The notes beneath the pieces are model-generated. The model was not told the origin of the DNA. It did not search any database and saw only the letters and a list, made by a program, of their open reading frames with translations. From contig OZ231128.1 in NCBI GenBank assembly GCA_965153355.1, positions 32,426,001 to 32,490,000 of the forward strand: a DNA stretch of 64,000 bases. Direction: 5' to 3'. This document shows positions 1 through 52,852 of this stretch, piece by piece. Position 1 is the stretch's first letter, and every line of letters starts with the position of its first letter. The stretch is from Flaccisagitta enflata. Its lineage: Eukaryota; Chaetognatha; Sagittoidea; Aphragmophora. Made by a program: the position numbers and the translations under genes.

Positions 1-81
1 CTCCTGCAAAATTCGATTTAAATCTGAAGTCTGGTTTATGAGATATAAACTGTTTTATGTAGTAATATATAACTGTTGTGG

Positions 82-163
<82 letters not shown>

Positions 164-1204
164 GCACGCGCACGCGCACACACGCACACACACAAAAAGG
201 TTTGCCGTCAAGGACTCCAAGGACCAAGGTTTGCCTTCTTGGACTTCAGTGTTTAATGTTCAAGGTGTGCCGTCATGGACTTTAAGGTGTGCCGTCATGG
301 ACTTTAAGGTATGCCGTCATGGACTTAAAGGTATGCCGTCATGGACTTTAGGGTATGCCGTCATGGACTGTAAGGTATGCATGCCATCATGGACATCAAT
401 TATTTTTTCCAAAAAAAAAAAAATTTTTGAAATTTTTTTGAATTTTTTGAATTTTTTTTTTTTTGAAATTTTTTTTTTGAAAATTTTTATTTGAAATTTT
501 TTTTTTTTGAAATTTTTTTTCTGAAATTTTTTTTTTTTTTTGTAGTGTATCTTCTCGAGTCGCGTTTACGCATTAAGCTTCAATTCATCTTCATGACTTG
601 AAATCATTTTTTTTATAGTACTATGTCTGACATTTATTGTATCAAAATTTCATAGGTCTGAGTTGAATAGTTTGTCCACAGCATCAAATTGAAGTAAAAA
701 AGGTATTTCTAAAAAAAACTCATTTTCAGCTTAAAATTTTCTTCTTTAGTTGAGGAAGTTTTTCTTCAATTTACTCTTATTTGAAGACGGTTTGATCTAC
801 AAGTGCCAGATTGGTCTCAAATGGAAGATAATTTGACTAACTTTCATTTGAAACCAATTTAGCATCTATGGCTGAAGCCACTTTAACATCAGAACTACTA
901 AGAAAGAAACAGCCCAGATGAAAAAAGTCAACAATCATGCTAAAGCTGTAAATGTTCATTTTACTTCAAACTGATGTCATGAACAAACAATTCAACTCAG
1001 ACCCATGAAATTCTAATACAAAAAACGTCAAGTATAGTACTTTAAGGGAAAAGCAATTCACAGTCATTAAGATGAAGCATAAAGGAGTAAAAGCTTAATA
1101 CTTTTTTGCATTTGACCATGATCACCCTGTATTATAGAGCATAGAGGCATTCTTTTCTTCTACTGACTACTGTAACCAAAACTTTCACCCCCCAAAAATA
1201 ATCA

Positions 1205-1295
<91 letters not shown>

Positions 1296-2847
1296 CTCGC
1301 CGATTCCTTATATCCATTGTGTGTCTCTCTTTTTATTCTACTTTTCTCTCTTTTCTTTTATCTGATTGTGTCTCGCCTTGTCCCGATATTCCATCCTCTA
1401 TCTCGTAGTACAAGTTCAGGGTAGAAAATCGTCAGTCAGTCCGAGACGAATCGATCTGTTGCGCAGATTACTCACAACACGTCGCATCACAAAATATCTG
1501 ACTTTTCCCCATAAAGCTGTAAAAGTATATTAATAGTTTAAATTCATCTTTTCTAGCTTTTGATTTTTCTCCTCATCTCTAAACCCTCACAGAGTAGGGG
1601 GGGGGGGTAATACTCAACTATATCCAAGTTTGAACTAAAAATTTCTGATGAATCATGGCCATAGATCAATGAAAATCAATGAATGACAGTCTCTCTCATA
1701 ATTGATGTACTCTGCATCTTTGCTTGAATTGCCAGTAAAAATCAATGCTTAATGTGATGGTTTTGATTATTTTGATTGCCCAAGTATCAAGGACTCAAGG
1801 AGTCTCATGAACATGTTATTAGATCGCTCTCCGTTATTTCAAACTCGCTCGCGCAACAAATACTTCTTTTTCTTTCTCTTCTTTTTCTTCTTCTTCTTTT
1901 TCTTCTTCTTCTCTTTCTTTTTCTTTTTCTTCTTTTTCTTCTTCTTCTTCTTCTTCCTCTTCTGCTTCCTCTTCTTCTGCTTCTTCTTTTGATGCTTCTT
2001 CTTCTTTTTCTGCTTCTGCTTCTTCTTCTTCTTCTCCTTCCTCTCCCTTTCCCCTTCGCTATCATTTTCTTTGCCTCTTGGAATCGGAATGTGATTTTCG
2101 AACAGAGTTCCGCTTGTACGACTCGGAATGCGCAATCGTGTCTCAAAAAGTATTGCAGCTAATGACATGTGGTTTGAAACGATAGATTGGTACCGTGACC
2201 GACATTCGGTCAAAATATGACGATTAAGAGCAGTCGTCAACATCAGGGCACGTCTAAGTATGGTGAATCGCATCAAGAAGAACAAGGACAAGTTATGGCC
2301 AATAAGTGTGCCTCGCTTGATTAAGAATTTGTGAATCAACGTTTTGAATGAATGAATGAATGAATGAATAAAAATGAATGTGGGAGACGTTAGAGGTGAT
2401 AGGAATGAAGAAATACGTCAGAATCAGTCGTTTTGCACATATCTAACGTTTCCGTTACTGACCGACCAACCAACAGACGGACATGATCTCTTATAGAAAT
2501 GCGAGGACGCACTTAAAAAATTTATGGGATTTATCTTGATGATTGATGTTCCCGCGGTACCGGGCGGGCCGAGCAATGTTGTCTTTTGTTTTGTTTTCTG
2601 TTTTTTGCGATTTCGTCCGTTGCATAGATGGCAGACTAAAACCGACGGCAGGCGACGGCAGGCGACAAAAGAGCATTCTTAAATCATAACATTGTTTTTA
2701 TAGACTCATAGATAAATTTTGGCGGGGGATATTGTGATTGGACATAGGTGTCATCGGGGTTCCTAAAATTCCTATAAGCCAATTCATAAAAGTGCACTCG
2801 GTTGCAAATCTTTCAACTCTTTTTGGTTTGGAAGCCTATTATAGTAT
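1..2847. other. Upstream intergenic region, no gene recognised
   Basis: It holds a (CA)n array (83-195), an about 22-bp minisatellite with core GCCGTCATGGACTTTAAGGT (198-393), A/T homopolymer-rich DNA (394-541), (CT)n (1210-1290) and a (TTC)n-rich tract (1861-2040). The rest is AT-rich with no coding or RNA signal that I can support. The long open frames here are low-complexity artefacts. Confidence 0.7.
198..393. repeat. Minisatellite, about 22-bp unit
   Basis: About eight imperfect units of AAGGTATGCCGTCATGGACT plus two bases. The first units are diverged (AAGGACTCC, TTCTTGGACTTC); the later ones are nearly identical. Confidence 0.85.
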
Positions 2848-3486
2848 CACTTAGGCAACGAACGTTGCAAGTTTACCTCAATGATAAACTCTCAGTCGCA
2901 CCTTTTCATGTCTATAAGAGGGTCTGTCCGTCCGTCTGTCCGTCCATATTACCGTAACGCCTGTGCACAAATCACACAGATGACGCGTCGAGTAGCCCAG
3001 TGAGCTTGTTTATGAACTCGATCGGATTTCTGATGATCAGTAAATTGGTCTTTGGGGATTTTCAGGCATCAATAGTTTTTTTTTTCATTTTTTACTTAGA
3101 AAAAAGAGATAAGGGGAGTGACCAACAGAGACGATATTTTTGGTTGTTTGGTTTTCTTCGAAAACACAAGTATTTCTTCATTTGATCGCGCTCCTGCGGT
3201 TTTTTCCTCGATTTTACCACCGCCAGGAGTCATTTTCACTCTTCAGTTTCCTTGGTTTTTGGGCAGCGTCCCCGAAGGCGCCGATGACCTATGCTTTTAC
3301 ATGTGGGGAACTTTCTCCACTACTCCTCAAGATTCAAATCCCAGCCCTCATGCCCAAATCTTAGCTTCGAGGCCCAAATCCTAGCCTCAAGGCCGAATCC
3401 CCAGCCTGAAAGCCCAAATCCCAGCCTTAAGGCCCAAATCCCTGTTTTGAGACCATCTGACGCCCTTACGCATGTTTTAATTCATC

Positions 3487-3660
3487 CATGCATTCATTCA
3501 TTCATTCATTCATTCATTCATTCATTCATTCATTCATTCATTCATTCATTCATTCATTCATTCATGCAGTTATCCATTCATTCACTAATTCATGCATTCA
3601 TCTATACACGTTAATCTTTTCATACATTCGTTGAATCATTCATTTATAAATTCATTCATT
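3487..3660. repeat. (TTCA)n tetranucleotide array with degenerate tail
   Basis: Perfect ATTC/TTCA units from 3490 to about 3565, then imperfect ones; followed by TTTC runs and a (CT)n array at about 3765-3855. Counterpart in the right duplication copy: 52496-52590 and 52798-52850. Confidence 0.9.
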
Positions 3661-3760
3661 CCGTTCTTTCTTTCTTTCTTTCTTTCTTTCTTTGTTTTTT
3701 GTTTCTTTCTTTGTTTCTTTCTATCTTTCAGTTTTCCTTTCTCAGTTTCTTGTCTTTCTT

Positions 3761-3860
<100 letters not shown>

Positions 3861-4455
3861 TCCTTGTAAGTTGCAACTCATCTTGATTTATGAATATCTT
3901 CTCTAAGAAGTAGAGATAACTTACGCTTCAATGAAGAGTTGAATTGCCTTAGCTAAAAATACATCGTTACTTGACGTCAACAGCCGCCGGTTGTTACGAC
4001 CACAACGATAAAGGCAAATTTGTTGTAGGAAGACAATATATTCCAGTCACTAGCCAGCTAGCGGGGCAGGGCGGTAAGGGGGCAATTTAGGTGAGGGTTG
4101 CGGGAGAATCCGAATGGGGGAGCCTTGAGTGGCAGATTTGCGTAACCGCCGTGAATCTCGGTAGGCGGAACACCACCTACTGTACACATAGCGTAATTGA
4201 TTATGTATGGCTATCCCCCCCCCCCCCCTTTACCGATCCGACTGTGAATAGCAAGTTTTGCTCGTTTGCAGGCAATTCCGTGTTTACGACTTTTAGTCGT
4301 TTGCTTCGCAACCCCGCTATGTCAGTCCGTCGGTCAGTATGGGAAACTTGTACTTCATGAAGTGGCAACAACAGAAACATCAATATGTATGAAAACGTAA
4401 GTGTAAACTAGGGGAAAGGTCGTTGATCTCTTATGATGACAAATGGTGTCGATGA

Positions 4456-4816
<361 letters not shown>

Positions 4817-5042
4817 AATCAAACTTACGCTCATGCACATACGATTAAGAAAACGCGGTTGAGGAGGAGGAGGAGCTTAAAGATGATGCTGACGAGGATG
4901 ACGAGGATCGAAGATGATGATGACGTAAAGTCGATCAGGTCGAGAGTTGAGTTGAAAAAATGAGTTTGATGTAAAATTCAGAGAGCCACCACCAACTGCA
5001 ACTCCGCTCCTCAAGCAAGCAAACAACATCCATCCTCTTGAT

Positions 5043-5254
5043 TTGAGGACGCGGAGTGTGTCGTCAGCCGGACACCGAGACGACGACGACGGACACCGAG
5101 ACGTCGACGACGACGAAGATAACGACGACGACTTTGGTGACACCGGCGCCAATCTTGCTTCCCGAGAGTGTCGCCGACGTCATCTTGCAGCAGCAGCCGG
5201 GAAGCGGCCGGCCTCAAGTCGTCTGTCAGCGGGAGCAACAAAACATATCCAAAT
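5043..5254 (+). other. Weak candidate exon upstream of gene copy 1
   Basis: A GC-rich island conserved in the right copy (53970-54166). In one frame it reads as a Thr-rich stretch followed by LVTPAPILLPESVADVILQQ and QPGSGRPQVVCQREQQNISK, then a stop. The two copies differ by an indel of 15 nt (a multiple of three). However, other frames and the minus strand are also open, and no convincing partner exon was found. It may be conserved only because of the recent duplication. Confidence 0.25.
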
Positions 5255-5606
5255 AAAAAAAGATTTCATCTTTTTGACGTTTGGGAATTCGTCAAAAACG
5301 GTGTAAAGAAATCAAAGAGGAGTTCAGAAGTGTCAACTTTCCCGTTAAAAATTTAAAAAAAAAGAAATAAAAAGAAAGCGCCGAAGGACGACCTTTTACG
5401 TCATCGGAGATGTAAGTTATGCACGCGTTTACGCGTGCGCAGATATGCACGCATATCAAAATGAATGGCACTAGTGACTAGTACAGAGCTACACTTCGTA
5501 CAATTAGTGATCTGGAAAATATAGACAAAAGAGACAAAAATGAAAAAGGCTAAAGCAACAACGTCGTCGACTATTGATAACACTTCCGTAAGGTTGTCTT
5601 TGTCCC

Positions 5607-5902
<296 letters not shown>

Positions 5903-6747
5903 TATGTTGCATGATTCGTACATTCGCCAGTGAATCTTTTTTCGCATAGCGACCCCATAAGAGGGTGTTTCCTTTGGTAGGAAAGTAGGTAGGAAGGTAG
6001 GTAGAAAGGTAGGAAGAAAGGTAGGTAGATCCATCACACATAATTTTGTTTTTTGCTACATCGACTGAAATTGTTATATCTGAGCATTACTGCCCCCGCC
6101 CTGCCATATTTTGCCCTCGCCTACCCGCATCTACGCCCCTGCCCAGTGCCCACCCGCATTACTGCCCCTGGTCATCCGCAAGCGACTACTTGTTGGCTCT
6201 GTACCCGGGTATACCTGATTCCATTATGTTTTCATTTCGCCATCTTTTGTAAAGGAAATAAGTAAGGCCAACAGACAGATAAGAAACATTGCAATTAATA
6301 TTTCTATTACTCTCTCTTTTTCTTTTGGGGGCTTCAGAAATTAAAGATTCGAGGTAATACATCCAGCGCCTCGGGCCCTCGGGCCTCGGCCCCTTTCCCC
6401 CCAATATTTCTTAGTTTAATCAAATTCTTTGCTAAATTCAGGATTTTCATTCATTTCAGCGTGAGTGTATGATGTAAAGATATTTACAATAATTTTTGAA
6501 AAATGACTTCCCATATCAAATTTTAAGTCTATACCATACATGGGGTGTGGGGCGTGTTGGAAATCGGCTTATAACAACTTGTACAAAAAAAAAAAAAAAA
6601 AAAAAGAATACCGACAAAAAAATTTAAAAAAAAAATGTATGTTGCGGTTTAAAAATGATATCAATTCGATGACAACGCCTGCAACGTATCTCTGGGCCAT
6701 TTGATATCGTCCAAACTAAAAAAACTGCAAATGTCTGTCAATCAGCG

Positions 6748-6815
<68 letters not shown>

Positions 6816-6816
6816 C

Positions 6817-6865
<49 letters not shown>

Positions 6866-6866
6866 C

Positions 6867-6953
<87 letters not shown>
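6748..6953. repeat. (GT)n then (GA)n compound microsatellite
   Basis: GT array interrupted by GCGTGCGTGC twice, switching to a GA array at about 6904. Counterpart: 55797-56006. Confidence 0.92.
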
Positions 6954-6956
<3 letters not shown>

Positions 6957-7388
6957 CAAGTTCAGTTTTTCCCCCGGTTGTGAGGGGCCGCTGTTCCGCT
7001 CTGTCTGCCCACTCCCACCCAATCTTCATCAGATTATATAAAATTGTAAAAAAAAGCTCCCAGGCTCTCAATTCACTCATGGATCATTTATTCTTTTTAT
7101 TTCTATTTGGCGATGGTCCATCGTTTCAGCCTCATATATCATTTCTCTTTCACTTTTAAAGCGCTTTGATTCAATCATTCTCCGTGGAGATATTTCAGCG
7201 ATTCATTCGTATACTTATACAAGAGGTATACGTTTTAGACGTGTACTTCTACACCCCGCTTTGTCAGTCGGTCGGTTGGTTGGTCCCCCATTTTCTTTTT
7301 CGGCGTTTCTCTATCACGGCCCCTGCCCAACCCCTGTATGACTGGGGTGGCCGAGTACCCGGCCTTGTTTAGCCACTTGACGAGGCCG

Positions 7389-7559
<171 letters not shown>

Positions 7560-8344
7560 AGGTAGACTGACAGAAAGGCCGTTTCAAAGTATTTATGAAC
7601 GTGTAGAAATATATATGGTTATTACTAGACAACTTTCCGGGGCCATTGCTCATCATTATCAAACGAAAAATTTTTTCTTAGAAATCAATACGCACAAAAA
7701 AGAGGGTTTGTATTTCTCATTTTTTTCCTTCTTGATTTTACGAAATCAACAGCTTTTGGCGGCCAATCAAGAAGAAAATCAAACGTCGACAGTCGATCGC
7801 GATCGCGCATCTTTCTATCTCTCTCGCCTTTAGATCATTGAATATCGGAAATAAGGACGAATAGGTCAGCCATTCCATATTTTCATTAATTGACTGAATG
7901 ATTGATTGATTGATTAATTGATTGATTAATGCAGTGATTTTGCTTTACTTATTCGATCGGCCGATCAACCGTTGTATGTCAGAAATAAATTGATAGATTG
8001 ATCGATTGATCGGCAAATAATGGGACGTTTACGGATTAGATATGTGGTCACTTCATGATTTATAAAAGTAGTCGTCTCGATTTTGTTTGACTAGATAAGA
8101 ATTCAGCTATGACTGATACTACCTAGGGAACAAGGGTATATCTACACCTGAAAAAAACATCAACTTTGAAAAAAAGTTGCCTATAAAGTAATCAATCCAT
8201 AATTATCAGATTGAAAAATTGTTTAAACACTTCCAAATGGGGTTAGTAACTCAATTTATTATTAAGTAACTTTTTTACAGAGCTTATTTCCAGGTGCAGA
8301 AATACTTATTTCTACTTTTATTAGTGATGTATTGTTCCAGCATT

Positions 8345-8709
8345 TAGAGGGCGTCTCTAGTCAGAGACAAGCGCGGTTTTAACGGGCCTCTCGGTCGCTC
8401 GCTACGTTTGTTCGCTCGCACCGCTCACTCCACTCACTCGCTACGCAGCGCTCCACTTCAGCATGCTCGCTCGCTCCATTCACGGGCTTGCTCACTCACT
8501 TCACTCACTCCCTCGTGGGACAGTTGAAGTTCTTGAATATGTGTTCACACTGAGAACGCGTTTCACTGGTACAAACGCGTTTTTCATCTTCACTAGAAAC
8601 ACGCCCTTACTTCAACTCCACTGTTCAGATTTAACGGCTCTCGTGCAAGTGGAGGGCGCCGGCGAAACAAATAGGCGCCGCCTTAACAAAAAGGCGTCGG
8701 CCCAAAAAG
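8345..8709 (+). promoter_or_regulatory. Probable promoter and 5' UTR of gene copy 1
   Basis: This GC-richer stretch ends at the start codon and is conserved in copy 2 (about 57870-58243). It contains CACTC/CTCGCT-rich short repeats and GGCGCC motifs near the ATG. The ATG context is AAAAAG-ATG-G, with A at -3 and G at +4, which fits a good eukaryotic start. No TATA box was recognised and the transcription start cannot be placed from sequence alone. Confidence 0.45.
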
Positions 8710-43882
<35,173 letters not shown>

Positions 43883-44233
43883 GTAATTTGATTAGGTGTG
43901 CCATCATGCTCAGGAATAGAGAACATGAGAGCAGTTCCAAACGATTCTTTCATCTTACTGTCAACACAGATGGCGATGTTAGTTCCTGATCATAGTTTTT
44001 TTGCATGTGTGTGTGTGGGGGGCGGCGTTAGGTGTGGAAGGGGGTTGGATGCCCCTGCCCAGCCGTCCGCAACAATATTGTGACCCCGCGTCACTTGTTC
44101 TTTTTTCCTTCTCCCTTGTTATCTTTCTTCCGTCTTGCTCTCCCCCTCCTCTCTTTCTACAGTAGTCTCATATGGTAATTACCATTTGTGCCAATGAAAT
44201 AAAACTGTGTGTGTATAATCCTTATGTCCTATA

Positions 44234-44536
44234 GGGTTGACGATGGGGTATGGCAGCTCAGTGGATAGAAAATTCTTTTGAATACACTAAATCATAGCAG
44301 CACCACTTCAACAGCTGTTGGAATTAGTCTTGTGGTTAACTCACTTAACTTCAGATTTCTCATGATCAGTTTATTTCTTTGAAGGTTCCCGGTTCGAATC
44401 CCAGGTTGGTTTTGCAATTAAAGCAAATAATTGAAGCTGAAATTCTGCCATAAAATTGATTGATCTAAATGTTTTATACTAAAAGTGTTTTTTGTAGGGT
44501 AAGCCGTACGGGGATGCCATACCCCATCGTCAACCC
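44234..44536 (+). mobile_element. SINE-like element with tRNA-like promoter boxes inside inverted ends
   Basis: Inverted ends GGGTTGACGATGGGGTATGG and CCATACCCCATCGTCAACCC. Inside: an A-box-like AGCTCAGTGGATAGAA (about 44255-44270) and a perfect B box GGTTCGAATCC (44391-44401). The boxes are about 135 bp apart, much more than in a tRNA gene, and no cloverleaf could be drawn, so it is not annotated as a tRNA. Confidence 0.6.
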
Positions 44537-45433
44537 TTTAAGGTCTTTACATTACACCTGCAAAATATCAGTCCCCTCATTGTACTGATGCTCAGGTTAT
44601 GAGCTCCCCCGTATTTCCAAGTCTAGACGACATCTACTGTACCTTCTTCTTTGATTTTCTTCTTCCTCTATTTTTTTTTCTTCCTTCTTCCTTTCTCTCC
44701 TGTCTGTCATTTTGCTTCTTCCTTTTCTTTTCTTTCTTCACTTCGTTTCTATGACAAGGAATTTTTCATTTCGACCATCAAAACCTTTAGCGCCCGCGGG
44801 GGTCAGGGCATCGCACAATTCTCTAACCGTGATGGTAGATGGCCAGTTGGGTTCAGAGCATCACACTGTCCTCTAAATGTGGTGGTATATGTCACATAGG
44901 GTGTCAGAGTTCCACGCTGTCAACTGATATTGGTTGTGGATGGCCGGTGGCATTGCATTGTCTTGATGGTAGATGTCTTATTGGGGTCAGAGTATTGCAA
45001 TGTCATCTTAAAGTGATGATAGATGGCAAGTGTAGGCCAAAGTATCGTCATCATAAAGAGATGTTAGATGTCTCAAGGGGGACAAGCCATAACATTGTCT
45101 TCTAAACTTCTGGTTGATGGTTCGCGGTGGGCAGATCATCATGCTGTCTTTCGAAAATTGTGGTTTTTGGTATGCAGCTCACACAGAACTTATTTTAAAG
45201 ATAGCTTTTGAAGTCAGAGGAAACAGTCATATATTGTATCATAGTGTCAAGCGCGCAGTGAAAAAGTAACATTAGACGCTTGGGTGAAAGAGAAGATAAC
45301 AAGGTCATTAGACCTAAGACAAGTGCGTCGGCACTTTCAATAAAGTCAGGCGGACTGACAGACAAACGATTTTTCTCAAAGGACATTTAAAATGGCTGTT
45401 TACTTTTCCAAGTTTCTTTTCCACTATTCTAAC

Positions 45434-45940
45434 AAGAGATGCAGAAGCGGAAGCAGAAGCGGAAGCAGGTGGAAGCGGTAGTTTGAGCATGGAAGCGGAA
45501 GCGGAAGCGGAAGCGCAATTTTGAAATCAAGTGGAAGCGGAAGCGGAAGCGGAAGCAAAAACTCTTTTTGATGCCTAATAGAAGTGGAAGCGGAAGCGAA
45601 AGGACATGATCAAGTGCTTCCGCTTCCGCTTCCACTTCCACTATATTTTCTATTATCTTTTATATTTCCTCGTTTTATCCCCACTCTTTTTTCATATGAA
45701 AAAACATTTTACATAACATAAATATAGATTGAAATACTCAACAAAGTAGAAGCGGAAGTGGAAGCGGAAGCAGAAGCGGAAGCTATGCTTTCTAAAAGGG
45801 TGGAAGCGGAAGCAGAAGCGGAAGCTATGCTTTTTGAAATGGTAGAAGCGGAAGCAGAAGCGGAAGCTGTCAATTCTCAAATATGCCTTTTGGAAGCGGA
45901 AGCGGAAGCGGTCCAAAAATCTACCGCTTCTGCATCTCTA
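45434..45940. mobile_element. hAT-like short element with (GGAAGC)n interior and 8-bp target duplication
   Basis: Inverted ends AAGAGATGCAGAAGCGG and CCGCTTCTGCATCTCTA. The 8-bp direct repeat ATTCTAAC lies directly outside both (45426-45433, 45941-45948). The interior is mostly GGAAGC/GCTTCC hexamers in both orientations. An 8-bp duplication and TAGAGATG-type ends are typical of hAT transposons; no transposase, so it is a MITE. Confidence 0.8.
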
Positions 45941-47031
45941 ATTCTAACACATAATAAATGCGATAAAAAGCCTCGACTTTGTGAAGCACCAAGCAACGGA
46001 CTGACCGACGCACCAGCAGACGGACTGAAAGGTGGCTTCAAGAGTCGCGTAGCACGCGACTAAAAAGTGAAATTGAGAATGTTACCGTGGGATGGGGCAA
46101 ATAGAGGACAGAAGGAAAAGGAGGAGGATGAGCAATAGAAGGACCATGAGAAATAGGGGAAGGTGAAGAATTAAGTGAAAGGTGAAAAAAAGGAGAAAGA
46201 AGTAAAGGGAAACAAAGAAAGCGTGATAGATTGTTGGATTTGAAGATTGATGGGGACAAAGACAGAGGCTAAGAGGGGAGAAAGTTGGAAAACACGTGAC
46301 GCGGGGCGGGGTCACAATGTCGTTGCGGACAAGTGGGCAGGGGCATACAACCCACATCCACACCCACATCCACCTCCACACCCTCGCCCACCGGGCCACC
46401 TTATACACACTCAGAAATACAGACCAGTGCAGCTGCAGCTGCGCGTTTTTGCACTATTCAACTTGATCATCACGGACCGATGGATCAAGGGACCAACGAA
46501 CAAATGGACGAATAAAGCCACTTATAGAGTTGCGTGTCTGCAACTAAATAGCAAAACTAGGAATAGTGGGACCATTTTTTTTTGTGGCGGTCTTTATAAG
46601 TTGCTTTGTACGCCCCTTTGTCTGTGGGTCCGTTGGTGCATTGGTCTATTGGTTCATCCATCAGTGTCTATTGAGCATTTGAGATGCTGTGGTTGATATT
46701 TTGGGTAATGTTCGGGTGTAGGCAAGAAAGTGGGAGGTCTATGCGCCCCTGCCCACCCGTCCGCGACGATATTTTAACCCCAGGTTACTTGGTTTGCACC
46801 AGACCTTCGCAACATTTTTTTTTCAAACACCTTTGGATGGGATTTTTGATATGATGAATTCATGAGTCCTGGAAGATGAAGCTCAACCATCATTTTAAGC
46901 GAGGACAAGAGATTCCAGAGATGACAAGGTAATGTCATCCATGGTGCCCAAGTTTGATTGGATGTTCCCTTAGGGTCAACACTTCTCACAATGACTTTCA
47001 TCCTGTCTCTGTTTCAGTCTGTCTGTCTGTC

Positions 47032-47033
<2 letters not shown>

Positions 47034-47073
<40 letters not shown>

Positions 47074-47083
47074 TTTCTTTCTT

Positions 47084-47155
<72 letters not shown>

Positions 47156-47291
47156 CGCTTAATCAAATTCCTACATTTTTTGACATCACTCAAAATTGCG
47201 GTTGACAACCGTAAGAAAAAGTCGCACAGTGGTTCAAATTCAACAAAAATGGAATTGGTTGCACTGTGAGACAATCTAGGTGTGTGTGTGT

Positions 47292-47354
<63 letters not shown>
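47034..47354. repeat. (CT)n and (GT)n arrays
   Basis: CT array at 47034-47152 and GT array at 47280-47354 separated by about 125 bp of unique DNA. Confidence 0.92.
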
Positions 47355-47747
47355 CCCCCTCCCACCCCTCTCCACCCCCCCCCCCCCCGACACGGCCGAA
47401 AAAATATCCACTGCCATGTACCATCTCCTTTTACAGTATGATTTTTTTCGTTTGTACCATTACACGACAACATTGCTCAGCTCCCTGGCATGCAAACTAC
47501 TTCGGCAATGTCTTATTTTGTAGATAATAAGTGAGCATTTCATGAATTTTGAAGTCTTGGACTTTTTGACAAAAACCTGACCTCTGCCATAGGTGGGAAA
47601 GCATTGGATTAAACGGGCAAAAAAGGCCATTATTTCAGGTTTTCCATGGAACATTTCTTCTTCAAGTAGCTCTATTTTCTGAGCGGATTGAGCTATAAGT
47701 GCCAGGTTGGTTCCAAACTAAAGCTAATTAAGACAAGTTTTAAAAAA

Positions 47748-51257
<3,510 letters not shown>

Positions 51258-51546
51258 GGCATTGCCATGACCAAAAAAAGGTCAAAGATGGTCGTATTCC
51301 ATCTAATTTGCCAACATCTCTTTTCCAAAATTATCATTCATCGGGGTAGAATGATCCTTTTTCTTGTTTTACGTTCTCCTTTGAAGTAAAGCTCCCGCAG
51401 CTAAATCAGTATAAATAGACCCATCACGGAAGATAGATAATTATGAGCTTTTTCTTTTGTTAATTATTTTCAGCTAGCATTGTTAGATTAAAGATATTTG
51501 CCTCATGAAGCTCATAAAAATAATTCCAAATCAATATCATATTTTT

Positions 51547-51735
51547 AGTCGTGTGCTACGTGACTCTACAACCCGCTTTGTCGGTCCGTCCGTCGGTCCG
51601 TCCGTCACACTTTACTTTTTTTTGGTTTTTGCGGTCTCTGGCCTCACTGCACCTGCCCAAATGATGAAGTGACCTTAATTAAGGCGCCTGCCCACCCGCG
51701 CGCGACTGGGGTAGCCGTGTATCCGGCCTTGTTGA
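51547..51735. mobile_element. GTCY-type short element
   Basis: Hairpin start AGTCGTGTGCTACGTGACTC, GTCCGTCCGTCGGTCC tract, end GTATCCGGCCTTGTT. It lies about 95 bp left of the start of the right duplication copy. Confidence 0.72.
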
Positions 51736-52796
51736 TTACAATGGTGGGGATCTGATTTTGTTTTTATCGTTTAAAAATAAATTTAAAAGAAAAAATCCTA
51801 AAATCTTATGAGTGGACTACTGTATTACCTAGGCAACGAACGTTGCAAGTTTACCGCAATGATATACTCTCAGTCGCACCTTTTCGCGTCTATAAGAGGG
51901 TCTCTCCGTCCGTCGGTCCATTCATATAACCGTAATGCCGGTGCAGTGTGCACAAATCACACAGATGACGCGTCGAGTAGCCCGGTGAGCTTGTTGATGA
52001 ACTCGATCGGATTTCTGATGATCAGCAAATTGGTCTTTGGGGATTTTCAGGCATCAATAGTTTGTTTTTTTTTTCATTATTTTCTTGGAAATAAAAGATT
52101 AGTTGAGTGACCAACCGAGTCGATATTTTTAGTTGTTAGGTTTTTTTTCGCCAACACAATTATTTCTTCATTATCGCGCTCCTGTGGTTTTTTCTTCGAT
52201 TTTACCACCACCGGGAATCATTTTCATTACTCAGTTTCTTTGGTTTTTGGGCAGCATCCTCGATGGAAACGAAAAGCTATGCTTTCATATGTTGGGATTC
52301 CCCCACTGGGGAACTGTCTCCTCTACTCCTGGAGATTCAAATCCCAGCCCTCAGGCCCTAATCTTAGCTTCGAGGCCCAAATCCTAACCTCAAGGCCGAA
52401 TTCCCAGCCTCAAAGCCCAAATCCAAGCCTTACGGCCCAAATCCCTGTTTTGGGACCATCTTACGCCTTTGCGAATGTTTAAATTCATCCATGCTTTTAT
52501 TCATTCATTTATTCATTCATTCATTCATTCATTCATTCATTCATTCATTCATTCATTCATTCATTCATTCATTCATTTGTTCATTGATTCATTCATTCTG
52601 AATTTATTCATTCATTCTTTATTTCATGCATTCACGGTAATTTTTTCATACATTCGTTAAATCATTCATTTATTCATTCATTCCGTTCTTTCTTTGTTTT
52701 TTGTTTCCATGTTTTCTTGTTTCTTTCTTTGTTTCTTTGTCTCTTTCTAACTTTCTTTCAGTGTTCCTTTCTCTCCTAGTTTCTTGTCTTTCTTTT

Positions 52797-52852
<56 letters not shown>

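Noticed and set aside
3973-3980. Possible CRE-like TGACGTCA site
   Set aside because: The left copy reads TTGACGTCAA and the right ATGACGTCAA; a single 8-bp match 4.7 kb from the ATG is not evidence of regulation.
44251-44401. A functional tRNA gene
   Set aside because: Good A- and B-box-like motifs, but they are about 135 bp apart and no acceptor stem or anticodon arm could be paired.
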